Assembly: GCA_963746315.1 (NCBI GenBank) | Contig: CAVVAR010000012.1 | Span: 434,001 to 498,000 of the forward strand | DNA from: Ga0077555 sp963746315 | GTDB lineage: Bacteria > Pseudomonadota > Alphaproteobacteria > Rhizobiales > Hyphomicrobiaceae | DNA length: 64,000 nt | Direction: 5' to 3' | Shown here: positions 43,388-52,102 of the stretch, piece after piece | How positions within the stretch are numbered: the first letter of the stretch is position 1 | Layout of the letters: every line of letters begins with the position of its first letter | The notes under the pieces: model-generated | Told to the model about the DNA's origin: nothing | What the model saw: the letters and a program-made list of their open reading frames with translations, nothing else | Databases searched by the model: none | Translations under genes and position numbers: made by a program

Positions 43388-44146
43388 CTACGGCGCGACC
43401 GCAGTTTCGGCGCGGTTTGCCCGTTCCACGGCCCTGATTGTCGCCGCCTTCACGCGTCGCCGCAGGATCTCGTTGCGCATCGCTTTCAGGTGCAGTGCGA
43501 TCAGCAGCAGCGTGAAGCCCAACGCCATCACCAGAAGCGGCGTACGGAAAACCGGGTCGAGTGTCGAGGTGAACCGCGTCGAAGGCTGGTGCAGCGTATG
43601 CCACCAGTCGACCGAGAATTTGATCACCGGAAGGATCACCACGCCGACCAGTGCCAGCAGGGCCGTCAATCGTCCAGCCAGGGCCTCGTCGTCGAGCGAG
43701 GAACGGAGCGCGATGAGGCCGAGGTAGAGAAAAAACAAAATCAGCACCGACGTGAGCCGCGCATCCCAGGCCCAGTAGGCGCCCCACATGGGTTTTCCCC
43801 AGAGAGATCCGGTGACGAGTGCCAACAAAGTAAACGCCGCACCAATGGGTGCCGCCGCCTTCGCAGATACGTCCGCGAGCGGATGCCGGAAGACCAGAAG
43901 ACCCATGCTCGAGATCGCGATCAGCAGATACGTGGCCATCGCGAGCCAAGCGCTAGGCACATGGATGAACATGATTTTGACGGTGTGGCCCTGCTGGTAG
44001 TCAGGCGGCGCCGCGAAGCTCAGCCACAATCCAAAGCCGATAATCAGGGCCGCCAGCCCGGAAATCCAGGGCAAAAGGCGCCCTGACAGCCACATGAACT
44101 GCGTCGGGTTCGCCAGCCGCTCTGCCAATGTCGCCGTGCGTGTCAT
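43388..44146 (-). CDS. ccmC: Heme transporter/handling protein CcmC
   Basis: A 252-residue six-helix inner-membrane protein that loads heme onto CcmE. The tryptophan-rich WWD signature lies near residues 115-132 (WGAYWAWDARLTS), flanked by the conserved His in IMFIHVPSAW and in WWHTLHQPS. It is the first gene of the ccmC-D-G run. ccmA, ccmB, ccmE, ccmF and ccmH are not in the window. Confidence 0.95.
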   Translation of the reverse strand: MTRTATLAERLANPTQFMWLSGRLLPWISGLAALIIGFGLWLSFAAPPDYQQGHTVKIMFIHVPSAWLAMATYLLIAISSMGLLVFRHPLADVSAKAAAPIGAAFTLLALVTGSLWGKPMWGAYWAWDARLTSVLILFFLYLGLIALRSSLDDEALAGRLTALLALVGVVILPVIKFSVDWWHTLHQPSTRFTSTLDPVFRTPLLVMALGFTLLLIALHLKAMRNEILRRRVKAATIRAVERANRAETAVAP

Positions 44147-44499
44147 GCACTCCAGCTAGCCCTTGAGTTGCTCCACTGCAACACGACCCTTTGGCGCACG
44201 CTTGGGGCGGAACGATGGTCTCCACCAGGGCTCTGATTGGTAACTTATGCAACTTGTCCGGCCCTGTCCCATGCGTCGCAGGTATGAATTCGGTCGTTCA
44301 TTGTGCACTGCGGCACGACAAGTCGTTGCGGCAGCCCTCGTTTGCCCGCTAGAAGGTGCCTTTGTGCGGTCGGTTACGTCCGGACCCCTGTGGGGTTCGC
44401 TGAAGCGTGACCGAAGCTTGCACCGCGGATGGGACGAGTCGGCCAAGGAGGCCGGTTCCGGCACCCGGCGCGAGGAAACGATCCAGGGATGAGAGCGCG
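44147..44499. other. Divergent intergenic region between ccmC and the kor operon
   Basis: About 350 nt without a plausible gene. It must hold the promoters of both divergent operons. I found no convincing operator, riboswitch or paired -35/-10 by eye. Confidence 0.4.
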
Positions 44500-46386
44500 A
44501 TGCAGGCGAGCGAGATCGCAGCGCGGGCCAGAGCACGCATGGCCCCGACCGATATCTCCAACCCCAAGTACTTCCATAAGGTCGTCGACTGCCAATGGGC
44601 GTGTCCCACGCATACGCCGGTGCCTGAGTACATCAGGCTGATCGCGCAGGGACGGTATGCCGCGGCCTATATGCTCAACTGGGAGTCGAACGTCTTCCCA
44701 GGCATCCTCGGTCGCGTCTGCGATCGTCCGTGCGAGCCGGCGTGTCGGCGAGGGCGTCTCCAGACCAGCGACGAGCCCAACGCCAAGGACCCCTCGCGGA
44801 AAAATGCGGAGCCGGTGGCGATCTGCCGCCTGAAGCGCGTCGCGGCCGACTACAAGGGCGATATCGACGGCTTCATGCCTGAGATTCCGGTGCAGAAGAA
44901 TGGCAAGCGCATCGCCCTTCTCGGCGCGGGGCCAGCCTCGCTGACTGTTGCGCGTGATCTGATGCCCCTCGGCTATCATTGCGTCCTGTACGAGAAGGAT
45001 CCGAAGGGCGGCGGCCTGATGCGGACCAACATCCCGTCCTTCCGCCTTCCCGAGGAAGTCTTGGACGAAGAGGTCGAGCGCATCACCCATTTTGGCGTGG
45101 AGACCCGCTTTGGTATCGAGGTGACCAGCCTCAAGTCGATCGTCGACGAGGGCTACGATGCCGTCTTCGTCGGCACCGGCGCTCCCCGCGGCAAGGATCT
45201 GGATATCCCCGGTCGCGCCGAGGCTTCAGCCAACATTCACATCGGCATCGATTTCCTCACATCGGTCGCCTTCGGCCACGTCGACAAGATCGGCAAGCGC
45301 GTCGTCGTCATCGGCGGTGGCAACACGGCCATGGATTGCTGCCGCACTGCGTTGCGCCTGGGTTCCGAGGCCGTGACCGTGACAGTCCGCTCTCCGCGCA
45401 AGGTCATGAAGGCCTCGGACTGGGAGATCAAGGACGCCGTCTACGAGGGCATTCCGATCCTCGAGAACCACGCGCCGAAGTCTTTCGTCATCGAGGCCGG
45501 CAAGCTGGCTGGCGTGGTGTTCGAGAAGATGGTCGAGACCGGCGTCGACGCGCGAGGCCGCCCGCAGCTGAAGGCTTCGGGCGAGCTGATCACTATCCCG
45601 TGCGACGACGTCCTCATGGCTATCGGCCAGGACAACTCCTTTCCCTGGATCGAGCGCGATATCGGCCTCGAGTTCGGTGAATGGGACATGCCGAAAGTCG
45701 ACCGCAACACGTTCATGTCGACGCGGCCCGGCGTCTTCTTTGGCGGTGACGCCGCCTGGGGACCCGAGAACATCATCTGGGCTGTCTCGCACGGTCATCA
45801 GGCGGCGATCTCCATCGACGCCTACTGCAACGGTCGGCCCATCACTGAGCGCCCGGCGCCCGGTGCCACGCTGGTGTCCCAGAAGATGGGCATCCACGAG
45901 TGGTCCTACTCGAACGATTACGATGCGGCGACGCGCGTCGCGGTGCCCCACGCCGATCTCAAGACCTCGATCAAGAACCTGAAGCTCGAGGTCGAGCTCG
46001 GCTACGACGACAAGCTGGCGGCGAAAGAGGTGGAACGCTGCCTCAATTGCGATGTCCAAACGGTGTTCAGCGCGCCGCTGTGCATCGAGTGCGACGCCTG
46101 CATGGACATCTGCCCGGTGGATTGCATCAACTTTACCGAGAATGATGCCGAGCCGGAGTTGCGCCAGAGCTTGCGCGTCCCGGCCTTGAACGCGTCCCAG
46201 GATCTCTACATTTCTGAGACGCTCCAGACGGGGCGCATCATGGCCAAGGACGAGGACGTCTGTCTGCACTGCGGCCTGTGTGCCGAGCGCTGTCCGACCG
46301 GAGCCTGGGACATGCAGAAGTTCTTCTACGTCGAGCCTCAGGCCGCGAAGTCGTGCCTGTCGCACCACGACGCCTATCTGGGCTGA
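44500..46386 (+). CDS. GltD-like NAD(P)H oxidoreductase with C-terminal 2[4Fe-4S] ferredoxin domain
   Basis: About 628 residues. The N-terminal Cys-rich helical domain has DCQWACP and VCDRPCEPACRRG, as in glutamate synthase small chains. FAD loop LLGAGPASLTVARDL, NAD(P) loop VVIGGGNTAMDCCRTALRLG and second FAD block GVFFGGDAAWGPENIIWA follow. The C-terminus has two ferredoxin clusters, CIECDACMDICPVDC and CLHCGLCAERCPTG. It sits directly upstream of the two oxidoreductase subunits. It probably passes electrons between NADP(H) and ferredoxin-type centres of that enzyme. Family parts are certain; the complex is inferred from gene order. ATG 44500 is preferred over 44407 because the conserved part begins there. 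Confidence 0.9.
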   Translation: MQASEIAARARARMAPTDISNPKYFHKVVDCQWACPTHTPVPEYIRLIAQGRYAAAYMLNWESNVFPGILGRVCDRPCEPACRRGRLQTSDEPNAKDPSRKNAEPVAICRLKRVAADYKGDIDGFMPEIPVQKNGKRIALLGAGPASLTVARDLMPLGYHCVLYEKDPKGGGLMRTNIPSFRLPEEVLDEEVERITHFGVETRFGIEVTSLKSIVDEGYDAVFVGTGAPRGKDLDIPGRAEASANIHIGIDFLTSVAFGHVDKIGKRVVVIGGGNTAMDCCRTALRLGSEAVTVTVRSPRKVMKASDWEIKDAVYEGIPILENHAPKSFVIEAGKLAGVVFEKMVETGVDARGRPQLKASGELITIPCDDVLMAIGQDNSFPWIERDIGLEFGEWDMPKVDRNTFMSTRPGVFFGGDAAWGPENIIWAVSHGHQAAISIDAYCNGRPITERPAPGATLVSQKMGIHEWSYSNDYDAATRVAVPHADLKTSIKNLKLEVELGYDDKLAAKEVERCLNCDVQTVFSAPLCIECDACMDICPVDCINFTENDAEPELRQSLRVPALNASQDLYISETLQTGRIMAKDEDVCLHCGLCAERCPTGAWDMQKFFYVEPQAAKSCLSHHDAYLG

Positions 46387-46387
46387 G

Positions 46388-46410
46388 GATCGGCGCCGCT
46401 GGCGCCGATC
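46388..46410 (+). repeat. Perfect hairpin between the GltD-like gene and korA
   Basis: GATCGGCGCC, GCT loop, GGCGCCGATC: a 10-bp stem 2 nt after the stop. There is no T-run. It may lower or balance read-through into korA, or protect the mRNA 3' end. Confidence 0.55.
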
Positions 46411-46490
46411 GACGCTAGGTTCATGACGCACCGCCGGTGGCGTAGGGAGCTCTGCTCCCGGAAGCCCCGGCAAGCCAGGGCTGAATACGA

Positions 46491-48314
46491 ATGAGCGGCA
46501 TCAACGACTTCGTCATAAAGTTTGCGACCGTCAATGGCTCAGGCAGCGCCTCGGCGAACACCATGTTCGCCAAGACGCTGTTCCGCATGGGCATTCCGGT
46601 ATCGCCGAAGAACATTTTTCCGTCGAACATCCAGGGCCTTCCCACTTGGTACGAGGTGCGGGTGTCCGAGGCCGGCTATATGGCGCGGCGCGACGGCATC
46701 GACCTGATGGTCGCCATGAACCCGCAGACCTACGCCAATGACGTGGCGGAGGTCGTGCCGGGCGGCTGGCTGCTCTACGATTCGACCATGCCACGGCTCT
46801 GGCAGCGCTCGGACATTACTGTTCTCGGCTTGCCGATTGCCGAGATCTGCGCCAGGATCTGGAAGGATGCACGTCAGCGCCAGCTCTTCAAGAACATGGT
46901 CTACGTTGGCGCGCTGACCGGTCTACTCGACATGGATCTGAAGGTGCTCGAAGGGGTGATCGCCGACCAGCTCAAGGGCAAGGAGAAGCTGCTCGCCGCC
47001 AATATGCAGGCCGTCCAGATCGGCCGCGAGTACGCGCAAGCGAACTTCGAGTGCCCGCTCCCGATCAAGGTGCGCCATGCCGAGGGCGCCAAGGGCAAGA
47101 TCATGGTCTCCGGCAACGAGGCCGCCGGCCTCGGTGCGGTCTACGCCGGCGCAACCGTCTGCGCATGGTACCCGATCACCCCGTCGACGTCGCTCGCCGA
47201 GGGGTACGAGAAGCACGCCCGCCGCTTCCGCGTCACCAAGGACGGCAAGCGTAGCTACGCCATCGTCCAGGCCGAGGACGAGCTGGCCGCCATCGGCATC
47301 GCAATCGGTGGCGGCTGGAACGGCGCACGCTCCTTCACGGCGACGTCCGGCCCCGGCATCTCTCTTATGAGCGAGTTCTTAGGGCTCGCCTACTTCGCGG
47401 AAATCCCCGTCGTCCTCTACAACATTCAGCGCGGTGGGCCCTCGACCGGCATGCCCACCCGGACGGGGCAGCCGGACATCATCTCGTGCGCCTACGCCAG
47501 CCATGGCGACACCAAGCACGTGCTGCTGTTCCCATCGAACCCGACCGAGTGCTTTTCCATGAGCGCCGATGCGTTCGATCTGGCGGAGCGCTTGCAGACG
47601 CCCGTGATGGTCATGTCGGATCTCGACATCGGCATGAACGACTGGATGACGGACGCGTTGACGTGGGATGACAACTGGACCGCCGATCGGGGCAAGGTTC
47701 TCTCGAAGGAGGAGCTAGAGGGCTTCGCCAAGGCCAAGGGGAAGCCCTGGGGCCGCTACCTCGACGTCGACGGCGACGCCATCCCCTATCGGACGCTGCC
47801 GGGCACGCACGAGTCGATGGGTTCCTACTTCACGCGCGGCACTAGCCACGACGAGTATGCGCGCTACACCGAGGACGGTCGCATCCACGCGCGCATCGTC
47901 GATCGCATCCGCAAGAAGTTCGACACCGCGGCAACTCTGGTGCCGAAGCCCGAGATCACGACACGGGACGCCGCTGGCAAAACGGGACTGATCTACTTTG
48001 GTGCGACGCGTCCAGCAGTGCTCGAGGCCCTCGACTATCTGGAGCGCGACGGCGTCAAGATCAACGCGCTGCGCCTCAAGGCCTTCCCGTTCAGCGAGGA
48101 GGTCAAGGCCTTCTGCGCTGCGCACGATCGCGTCTTCGTCGTCGAGCAGAACCGCGACGCCCAGATGCGCCAGCTTCTCATGGTTGAGGCCGAGGTGCCT
48201 CAGGAGAAGCTGATCCCGATGCTCAATTATGACGGCACGCCGACGACCGCCGACTTCGTCTATCAGGCCGTGCTGAAGCAGCTCCAGCCCGCCAAGGCGC
48301 AGGCCGCAGAATAA
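46491..48314 (+). CDS. 2-oxoacid:ferredoxin oxidoreductase, fused gamma-alpha subunit
   Basis: A 607-residue protein. Residues about 1-195 are the gamma domain (FATVNGSGSASANTMFAKTL). From about 205 the alpha domain has IMVSGNEAAGLGAVYAGATV, WYPITPSTSLAEGYEKHAR, QAEDELAAIGIAIGGGWNGA, SGPGISLMSEFLGLAY and QRGGPSTGMPTRTGQPDI. It probably acts on 2-oxoglutarate or a related 2-oxoacid with CoA and ferredoxin, but pyruvate cannot be excluded by eye. The partner beta subunit starts 15 nt downstream. Confidence 0.93.
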   Translation: MSGINDFVIKFATVNGSGSASANTMFAKTLFRMGIPVSPKNIFPSNIQGLPTWYEVRVSEAGYMARRDGIDLMVAMNPQTYANDVAEVVPGGWLLYDSTMPRLWQRSDITVLGLPIAEICARIWKDARQRQLFKNMVYVGALTGLLDMDLKVLEGVIADQLKGKEKLLAANMQAVQIGREYAQANFECPLPIKVRHAEGAKGKIMVSGNEAAGLGAVYAGATVCAWYPITPSTSLAEGYEKHARRFRVTKDGKRSYAIVQAEDELAAIGIAIGGGWNGARSFTATSGPGISLMSEFLGLAYFAEIPVVLYNIQRGGPSTGMPTRTGQPDIISCAYASHGDTKHVLLFPSNPTECFSMSADAFDLAERLQTPVMVMSDLDIGMNDWMTDALTWDDNWTADRGKVLSKEELEGFAKAKGKPWGRYLDVDGDAIPYRTLPGTHESMGSYFTRGTSHDEYARYTEDGRIHARIVDRIRKKFDTAATLVPKPEITTRDAAGKTGLIYFGATRPAVLEALDYLERDGVKINALRLKAFPFSEEVKAFCAAHDRVFVVEQNRDAQMRQLLMVEAEVPQEKLIPMLNYDGTPTTADFVYQAVLKQLQPAKAQAAE

Positions 48315-48329
48315 GCGAGGATCGCCTCA

Positions 48330-49388
48330 ATGACCTACATCACCAAGCCCGTTGCCCATCACCCCGCTCTGCCGCGGAATGCCCTCGGCCTGACGCACCG
48401 CGACTACGAGGCGTCGATGTCGACGCTGTGCGCCGGCTGCGGCCACGACAGCATCACGGCCGCCATCATCGAGGCGTGCTTCGAGATGGATCTGCCGGCC
48501 CATCGCGTCGCTAAGCTCTCAGGGATCGGCTGCTCGTCCAAGACGCCGACCTACTTCCTCGGGCGCAGCCACGGCTTCAACTCCGTGCATGGCCGCATGC
48601 CGTCGGTCACCACCGGCGCTAACATGGCCAACAAGGATCTGGTCTACATCGGCGTCTCGGGCGACGGCGATACCGCCTCGATCGGCCTCGGCCAGTTCGC
48701 ACATGCCGTGCGGCGCAAGCTGAACATGACCTACATCGTCATGAACAACGGCTGCTATGGTCTGACCAAGGGCCAGTTCTCGGCGACGAACGACAAGAAT
48801 TCGCCGTCGAAGAAGGGCGAGGCCAACCCGTTCGACGCGATCGACCTCTGCCAGATGGCGATCCAGCTCGGCGCCGGCTTCGTGGGCCGCTCGTTCTCGG
48901 GCGACAAGAAGCAGCTCATCCCGCTCATCAAGGCGGCCATCAGCTACAAGGGCTTCGCCTTCCTCGACGTCATCAGCCCGTGCGTCACCTTCAACAACCA
49001 CCCGACCTCGACCAAGAGCTTCGACTACGTGCGTGCCCACAACCTCGCGTCGGAGAACAAGCTCGACTACGTGGAGCCGAAGGAGGAGATCACGGTCTCC
49101 TATGCCGAGGGCACCACGGCCGCGGTTACGCTGCACGACGGCTCGAAGCTGCTGTTGAACAAGCTCGATGGTGGCCACGACTTCCGGGATCCGGACGAGG
49201 CAATTCTGACGATCCGCCGCAACGCCTCGCAGGGGCAGGTCGCAACCGGCCTGCTTTACGTGAATGAGGCGGGCGACGATCTGCATGATGCACTCGCCAC
49301 CACGGACCGTCCTCTGAACGAGATCCCGGTGGCCGAGCTTTGCCCCGGATCGAAAGCGCTCGAAGGCGTGAACGCGCGCTTCCGCTGA
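48330..49388 (+). CDS. 2-oxoacid:ferredoxin oxidoreductase, beta (TPP-binding) subunit
   Basis: A 352-residue protein. CAGCGHDSITAAII near the N-terminus supplies the Cys of the Fe-S site, and a second Cys pair is at SGIGCSSKTPTYF. The TPP/Mg2+ motif is GVSGDGDTASIGLGQFAHAV ... MNNGCYGLTKGQFSAT. It works with the alpha subunit and the GltD-like protein in one operon. A terminator follows at 49413. Confidence 0.94.
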   Translation: MTYITKPVAHHPALPRNALGLTHRDYEASMSTLCAGCGHDSITAAIIEACFEMDLPAHRVAKLSGIGCSSKTPTYFLGRSHGFNSVHGRMPSVTTGANMANKDLVYIGVSGDGDTASIGLGQFAHAVRRKLNMTYIVMNNGCYGLTKGQFSATNDKNSPSKKGEANPFDAIDLCQMAIQLGAGFVGRSFSGDKKQLIPLIKAAISYKGFAFLDVISPCVTFNNHPTSTKSFDYVRAHNLASENKLDYVEPKEEITVSYAEGTTAAVTLHDGSKLLLNKLDGGHDFRDPDEAILTIRRNASQGQVATGLLYVNEAGDDLHDALATTDRPLNEIPVAELCPGSKALEGVNARFR

Positions 49389-49412
49389 CGCTGCGAGCCC
49401 CGATCGACCATG

Positions 49413-49450
49413 AAGCGGCGTCCGGAAACGGGTGCCGCTTTCATTTTTTT
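49413..49450 (+). terminator. Intrinsic terminator of the kor operon
   Basis: AAGCGGC and GCCGCTT form the outer stem around an inner GC-pairing loop, followed by TCATTTTTTT. It is located 24 nt after the beta-subunit stop. Confidence 0.8.
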
Positions 49451-49467
49451 CCGGCTCGAGTGCCGCC

Positions 49468-50646
49468 TCAGATCACCTTCGTCCGTTTGGCGATCTCCGC
49501 CAGCTCCGGGTCCATTTTGTCGAAGGCCAGCAGCGGCGCGAAGCGCCGGAAGCCGCGGTTCACCAAAGGCCAGCGGTGGCGGAAATAGACCCACATCGGG
49601 TCGAGCCGGCTGCCGAGCTTCACTTTCTGCGCATAGGCCGTCTGGCCGGATTGGTATTGCTTGGCGCCGTGGCGCAGGGCGAACCGCACGCCCTCCATCC
49701 AGCACACGAAAAACAGGTTGTGGTCGCGGCCCGCCGGGTAGCGCATCCCCCAGAACTTGTCGATGATCCGGTCCTGCTCGAGGAACAGCAGCTTCATGGC
49801 GAGCAATCGGCCGTCGACGCGGGCCAGGATCACCGCGGCCCGCTCCGGCGCCAGAGCCGCCACGCAATCGCGGAAATAGGCGGGCGAGAGCTGCTCGAAA
49901 TCGCCATAGTCGAAGCGGCTGTTGGCGCGTGTTTCCTCGTAGAGCGAGAAGATCTCGTCCTCGATACCCGCGATGGACGTGACCGTCTCGAGCTGGACGG
50001 CACCGGCCGTCTTCAGCTTGCGTCGCAGCACCGAGCGGTTGTTCGCCGAGAGCGACTGGATATAGCTGGCCTCGTCCGCGAAGGGCAGATCGAGCACGCA
50101 CACAGGCAGGCCCGCGATCCGCGAGAACCCGGCCGCCTCGATCGTTGCGTGCAGCGGCCCTGCTTCCCTGTCGGCCAGATCCTTGATCGCCAGGATGCGA
50201 ACGCCTTCCTCTGTGGCTTTCGCGTCGAGCCCGTCGAGCAGCGCCGCCATTGCCCGGTCCCGCTCGGCGGGCGCGAGGCCCGGGTCGAAGCCGAGATGGC
50301 AACGGTCGGCGAGCGGTGAGCCGAGCCCCATAACCGGGTGAGCGACAAGGCGCGGTAAGGTCCGATGCAACCAGTCGCCGACTGGCCGCATGCGCCCCTG
50401 CAAGGGCGTATCGAGCCGGTAGATGACATGGAAAAGCGGTGCCGCGGCCACGACCCGGCCATTGTCGCGCGCCACGATTGCCCCGAAGCGGAAGCCTGGC
50501 GGCGGAGCGGCCTCGACGGCGCGATAGTAGGCCCAGCCCTCCGCCTCGTCCGGGAAAAGCCGACCCCAATCCTCGCGCGGGATGGCGCCGATGCCATCCA
50601 ACGTCTCGACCGAAAGAGCTTGCGAAACAGGAGCGAACATGGTCAT
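49468..50646 (-). CDS. FemAB/GNAT-like acyltransferase (DUF482 type)
   Basis: A 392-residue protein of the group with two fused GNAT-like folds. It has LFPDEAEGWAYYRAVEAAPP, AHPVMGLGSPLADRCHLGFD, NNRSVLRRKLK, FEQLSPAYFRDCVAAL, KFWGMRYPAGRDHNLFFVCW and GAKQYQSGQTAYAQKVKLG near the C-terminus, the usual conserved motif. Members are thought to transfer aminoacyl or acyl groups to cell-envelope or small-molecule acceptors; the substrate is unknown. The start is ATG 50646 or 50640, as the frame upstream to 50739 is not conserved. Confidence 0.87.
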   Translation of the reverse strand: MTMFAPVSQALSVETLDGIGAIPREDWGRLFPDEAEGWAYYRAVEAAPPPGFRFGAIVARDNGRVVAAAPLFHVIYRLDTPLQGRMRPVGDWLHRTLPRLVAHPVMGLGSPLADRCHLGFDPGLAPAERDRAMAALLDGLDAKATEEGVRILAIKDLADREAGPLHATIEAAGFSRIAGLPVCVLDLPFADEASYIQSLSANNRSVLRRKLKTAGAVQLETVTSIAGIEDEIFSLYEETRANSRFDYGDFEQLSPAYFRDCVAALAPERAAVILARVDGRLLAMKLLFLEQDRIIDKFWGMRYPAGRDHNLFFVCWMEGVRFALRHGAKQYQSGQTAYAQKVKLGSRLDPMWVYFRHRWPLVNRGFRRFAPLLAFDKMDPELAEIAKRTKVI

Positions 50647-50844
50647 CGATTGGCGTCTCGGATCGGCGCGAGGCTGAAGCTGACGTGCCGGCAGTCTGGC
50701 ATGGAGCGGCAATTGCGAGTGCCGCGCGGAACCTGCCATTCCGAGGGCGAGTGAGTTCGCGCCATATCTCGTTTGCTCCCACAGTCGAACCCGGCCTGCC
50801 TTGCAGGCGCGTCAAGCAATAGCTCCATCCGGAGGCCGACCTCG

Positions 50845-51114
50845 ATGTCTACTCGTGCCTGGATCACTGTCCTGTTGACGATGCCTATAGGTGCCGTTCT
50901 GTTCGGAGTTGGAACCACGATCCTCTTGACCGCAACCGTGCTTCAGTCGCTGGTGCCGACACTGCTGCCGGCCGTCGTCGGGGCGAGCCTGCTGATGGCC
51001 CCGATCATCGCCTGGCAGATCGCGCCGCGGCTACGAGTCCGGGTCCAGCGCAGCCTCATGACCAAGAAGCGCCTGATGGAGAAGCACGGCGACAAGATCG
51101 CCGCACGCCGCTGA
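50845..51114 (+). CDS. Small membrane protein, unknown function
   Basis: An 89-residue protein with two hydrophobic helices (about 6-32 and 36-58) and a strongly basic C-terminus (RVRVQRSLMTKKRLMEKHGD) that should stay in the cytoplasm. The start ATG at 50845 is 8 nt after CGGAGG, which supports real translation. I do not recognise the family. Confidence 0.7.
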   Translation: MSTRAWITVLLTMPIGAVLFGVGTTILLTATVLQSLVPTLLPAVVGASLLMAPIIAWQIAPRLRVRVQRSLMTKKRLMEKHGDKIAARR

Positions 51115-51127
51115 CGACTGCCACCTC

Positions 51128-52010
51128 CTATTCCGCGGCCGTGACTTCGGTGCGTGGTATGGCGGCTGCCGGCACGAGCTTGTCCGCATTGGCCTTGGCG
51201 ACACCATCCGCGAACGCGACCGAGCGCTCCACGACCACCTGGCGCTGCTTGTCGAGCGTGATGATGTGATAGCTGTCTTCCAGCACCACCATCTCGAACT
51301 CGGCCACCCAGGTTCTTCTGCAGGTAGAATGCGTTGTCGATGTCGGCGAGATCGTCGTCTCGCGGGTGGAGGATGAGCGCCGGCGACTTGATCTCCTTGA
51401 GCCGCGGCTTCACCACGTCACACATCGCGTTGAAGTGAGACAGACTCCGCACGGGCGTACAGAAGACGCCGGCCTCGGAGCTGTCCTTGCCCTGCATGCT
51501 CTGTACGACAAGCGCGCGAACCCTCTCGTCCTTGAGGCCGTAGGGCTCGTGCTCCGGCAGTGTCATCTTGATTTTGAAGCGGGTCGGGCGGATGTAGCGG
51601 AGAACCCGGCTGTGCCATGGCATCGACCAGCCGTTGAGCCAGAGCGTCGGGGCATAGAATGCCAGGCCCTGCACGCCGTCCGGCCGGTTCTGGGCGAGTT
51701 GCGCCGCCAGGATCCCGCCCATCGAGAGCCCGCCCGCGATGATCACGTCGCAGTGCTCCTTCAGCCGGTCGTGTGCGGCCTCGATGCTCGCGTACCACTG
51801 CTCGGGGGTGGAGTTGCGCAGCGCCTCGACGGAATCGCAGTGCCCGGCGAGCTGGCAGCAATGCACCGTGTAGCCGGAGCGCGCGATGCCTTGCGCCAAA
51901 TAGCGCATCTCGACGGGTGTTCCGCCGAGGCCGTGGATCAGCAGAAAGCCAACCCGGCTGCCGGCATGAAAGGTGCTCCTGTCGGGAGCCCCTGAAGATG
52001 ACATGCTCAT
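51128..52010 (-). CDS. Alpha/beta hydrolase (carboxylesterase/lysophospholipase-like), frameshifted before the catalytic His
   Basis: The N-terminal 235 residues are intact: FLLIHGLGGTPVEMRYLA (oxyanion region), nucleophile elbow GGLSMGG (Ser), and the acid in LILHPRDDDLADI. After YLQKNL the frame leaves the family. One base over, MVVLEDSYHIITLDKQRQVV, with the catalytic His, continues to a stop at 51128. The shift falls in a three-C run at 51307-51309; two C would restore one 293-residue protein. If the shift is real, the encoded enzyme lacks His and is dead. It shares the strand with the aminotransferase, 92 nt upstream. Confidence 0.8.
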
Positions 52011-52102
52011 GATCCCGCGTCTCGTTTCAGGGCGCATCTTCGGCGCCTTCCTGGTTCAACTGCGGGGCCCCGCCCCATCCTGACGTGCGACGCCTTGCGC
52101 GA

